Part shown: piece after piece, positions 5,591-6,933 of the stretch
How positions within the stretch are numbered: position 1 is the stretch's first letter
How the letters are laid out: every line of letters begins with the position of its first letter
From: Xanthobacteraceae bacterium
Lineage (GTDB): Bacteria; Pseudomonadota; Alphaproteobacteria; Rhizobiales; Xanthobacteraceae
Length of the DNA stretch: 6,933 nt
Direction of reading: 5' to 3'
Assembly (NCBI GenBank): GCA_030043335.1
Contig: JASHXX010000200.1
Location: 1 to 6,933, forward strand
Notes under the pieces: generated by a model
What the model saw: the letters and a program-made list of their open reading frames with translations, nothing else
The model's database searches: none
Told to the model about the DNA's origin: nothing
Program-made: the position numbers and the translations under genes

Positions 5591-5677
5591 ATGTCCGCTT
5601 CGCCCCGAAAGCGTCGGTCGCTGGCCAAAAAGAAAAGTGTAGCGTTGGGCCACAAGGCGACCTTGGGGACCTTTATT
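5591..5677. repeat. Left copy of a direct repeat bracketing the substrate-binding protein gene
   Basis: The first 23 bases (5591-5613, beginning ATGTCCGCTTCGCC and ending GAAAGCG) match 6747-6770 with a single one-base length difference. Weaker similarity continues in register: GTGT, then CGTTG at 5643-5647 (6798-6802 in the other copy), GGCCAC at 5648-5653 (6805-6810), and TTATT at 5673-5677 (6827-6831). The copy ends on the stop codon of the substrate-binding protein gene. The core is an imperfect inverted repeat (GCTT...AAGC), so it could fold. Related ATGTCCGCTT-type sequences are, as far as I recall, scattered in bradyrhizobial intergenic DNA. Confidence 0.6.
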
Positions 5678-6641
5678 CGATCACCATGTCGGCAAGCTGT
5701 TGGAGCTGCGTCGGCACATCGAGGCCTAGCGCTGCGGCGGTCTTGAGGTTGATGACCAGATCGAACTTCTCCGGCCGTTGTACCGGCAAGTCACTCGGCT
5801 TGGCACCCTGCAGGACCTTCCCGACGTAAATCCCGCACCTTCTGAACATCTCGCCTAGGTTCGGTCCATAAGCTAATAAACCGCCGTTTTTTGCAGATTC
5901 GTCGAACAAGGAAATGAGGGGAAGCCGTTTGGCCAGCGCAAGCTCGCCGATTCGCTTCGCGGAGTTGAACACGAGAGGGGATGACAATAGGATGCCAGCT
6001 TCAGCGTGTCGCGCTACGGCGCCCTCCATGGCAGCCTCGAAATCATCCGGGACCCGCACTTCCATAATTTCAGCTTGAAGGGCGAACGTCCGTACCGCCG
6101 TCTCCGTCGCCATAAATTGAAGCGCGTTGAGACCGGGGACGCCAAAGATTGCTATGCGAGAGAGCCGGGGAACAATCTCTTTGAGTAGCCCTACCTGTTT
6201 CCCGCTCAACTCCGGGATATCAAGAAACATTCCCGTAACATTGCCGCCGGGGCGGGCAAGACTCTTGATATATCCCTTCGCAACGGGATCGCTCTCCAAA
6301 TCTATCCCGACGACAGGAATGCTGGTCGTGGCCTTGCTGGCAGCGGCAAGCGCCGCTGGAGCTCCGGCGAATATGACGTTCACCTTGAGGCGAACCAAGT
6401 CGGCCGCAGCTTGCGGCAACGACTCCGGCCTGAAGCGGTCCTCGGTCGCGAAGTTTTTGCCCTCCACGTAGCCCAATTCGGCCATTCCCTGCTGGAAGGC
6501 CGCAAGGACCGCCGCGGTTTGCGGTGCCTTTGGCCACTCGGCGAGAAAGCCGACCACCGGCATCGCCTGCTGTTGCGCGCGCGCCGCCAGCGGCCATGCC
6601 GTCGCGCAGGCAATCACCGATAAGAAATCACGCCTTCTCAT
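5673..6641 (-). CDS. Orphan ABC-type substrate-binding protein (ABC_sub_bind/COG2984 family)
   Basis: A 322-residue periplasmic binding protein of the ABC_sub_bind (COG2984, TrpX-like) family. It begins MRRRDFLSVIACATAWPLAA followed by RAQQQ, a signal peptide with a twin-arginine-like RRxFL motif and a probable cleavage after ARA (residue 22). The mature part opens MPVVGFLAEW, then FQQGMAELGYVEGKNF, PVVGIDLESDPVAKGYIKSL and ARPGGNVTGMF, and closes LGLDVPTQLQQLADMVIE, the usual end of full-length members. The start at 6641 is chosen because it gives the signal peptide; the frame extends 32 codons further without sense. A GGCGGA lies five bases upstream of the ATG. No permease or ATPase gene is in the window, which is common for the many copies of this family in bradyrhizobia. 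The ligand cannot be predicted: characterised relatives bind aromatic amino acids, but this branch is mostly uncharacterised. The gene sits between two copies of a direct repeat, suggesting that it may have been duplicated or moved as a unit. Confidence 0.9.
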   Translation of the reverse strand: MRRRDFLSVIACATAWPLAARAQQQAMPVVGFLAEWPKAPQTAAVLAAFQQGMAELGYVEGKNFATEDRFRPESLPQAAADLVRLKVNVIFAGAPAALAAASKATTSIPVVGIDLESDPVAKGYIKSLARPGGNVTGMFLDIPELSGKQVGLLKEIVPRLSRIAIFGVPGLNALQFMATETAVRTFALQAEIMEVRVPDDFEAAMEGAVARHAEAGILLSSPLVFNSAKRIGELALAKRLPLISLFDESAKNGGLLAYGPNLGEMFRRCGIYVGKVLQGAKPSDLPVQRPEKFDLVINLKTAAALGLDVPTQLQQLADMVIE

Positions 6642-6746
6642 TGCAATCCGCCAAGGCAAGTTGTCCGGGCACAATTTAGCACGCTTGAAGAGGCAGGGCA
6701 GCTTTGGGTCAATCGCAACATACGCAGTGCACGCCAAAACCTATCG

Positions 6747-6831
6747 ATGTCCGCTTCGCCCCCGAAAGCGACCGTCCGCGGACAAACCGCGATGTGTCGT
6801 TGAGGGCCACTACCTGACATTCCAGCTTATT
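6747..6831. repeat. Right copy of the direct repeat bracketing the substrate-binding protein gene
   Basis: Same orientation as the left copy, about 1.16 kb away. Its core (6747-6770) carries one extra C compared with the left copy, and looser similarity continues to the TTATT at 6827-6831. It contains a 10-bp palindrome GTCCGCGGAC (6774-6783) that the left copy lacks. This copy lies upstream of the substrate-binding protein start and ends on the stop codon of the next minus-strand gene, the same placement as the left copy. Confidence 0.6.
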
Positions 6832-6933
6832 GGACTAGCGTAAGCCTCTGGCGCAGCCAGGCCTCGAAGGTGAGCGCTCCCCGGTGTTCACGGCGGAGGG
6901 CGGCGATATGGGCCGCGTAGCCGGCCTCGGCGA
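6827..6933 (-). CDS. C-terminal end of an unidentified protein (5' part outside window)
   Basis: On the minus strand the last 34 codons of a gene are visible: AEAGYAAHIAALRREHRGAL, then TFEAWLRQRLTLVQ and a TAA. Third positions are strongly G/C, as in the real genes of this window, and the segment would form amphipathic helices, so it is probably genuine coding sequence. It is too short to assign a family; nothing in it looks catalytic. It is transcribed in the same direction as the substrate-binding protein gene, 185 bases upstream of it, with the direct repeat in between. Confidence 0.55.
   Translation of the reverse strand, partial: AEAGYAAHIAALRREHRGALTFEAWLRQRLTLVQ

Noticed and set aside
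5591..6831. Direct repeats as ends of a classical insertion sequence
   Set aside because: The copies are direct, not inverted. No transposase lies between them, and the enclosed gene is an ordinary binding protein.
1..6933. CRISPR array, tRNA or rRNA genes
   Set aside because: No regularly spaced short repeats, cloverleaf-like segments or rRNA-like sequence were seen on either strand.

Overview
The window looks like a piece of a GC-rich alphaproteobacterial chromosome, most likely from the Bradyrhizobium/Xanthobacteraceae side of the Hyphomicrobiales. This rests on strong G/C preference at third codon positions, an orphan substrate-binding protein of the type these genomes carry in many copies, and two small proteins (the lipoprotein and the 77-residue protein) whose sequences resemble bradyrhizobial conserved hypotheticals. 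The assignment comes from recognised protein families, not from a database search.

Layout. Position 2-343 is the 3' part of a MIP18/DUF59 (PaaD/SufT-like) iron-sulfur assembly gene. After about 240 bases holding several inverted repeats come two transglutaminase-superfamily genes on the minus strand (1498-2385, then 584-1408). Divergent from them, across an 86-base spacer with a perfect inverted repeat, is an N-formylglutamate amidohydrolase family gene (2472-3242). These three make the metabolic core of the window and suggest processing of peptide, isopeptide or N-acyl-glutamate bonds. The second transglutaminase has Ser where the catalytic His should be.

From 3243 to 4255 the DNA is decayed. 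It holds an N-terminal scrap of an acyl-CoA synthetase-like (AMP-binding) gene, about 430 bases with no convincing gene, and a BamE/SmpA-like lipoprotein gene broken by a frameshift. A clear intrinsic terminator follows (4309-4345). Only 10 bases later starts a 77-residue conserved hypothetical gene (4356-4589) with no visible ribosome binding site.

The right part looks accessory. It has an AT-richer DUF3800 gene (4665-5489, minus) and an orphan ABC-type substrate-binding protein gene with a Tat-like signal peptide (5673-6641, minus), bracketed by two same-orientation copies of a roughly 85-base repeat. The C-terminal end of an unidentified minus-strand gene runs off the right edge.

I see no tRNA, rRNA, CRISPR array, intact transposase or integrase. 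No complete novel multi-gene system is evident. The best leads are the His-less transglutaminase paralog, the repeat-bracketed substrate-binding protein gene, and the terminator placed directly before a start codon.
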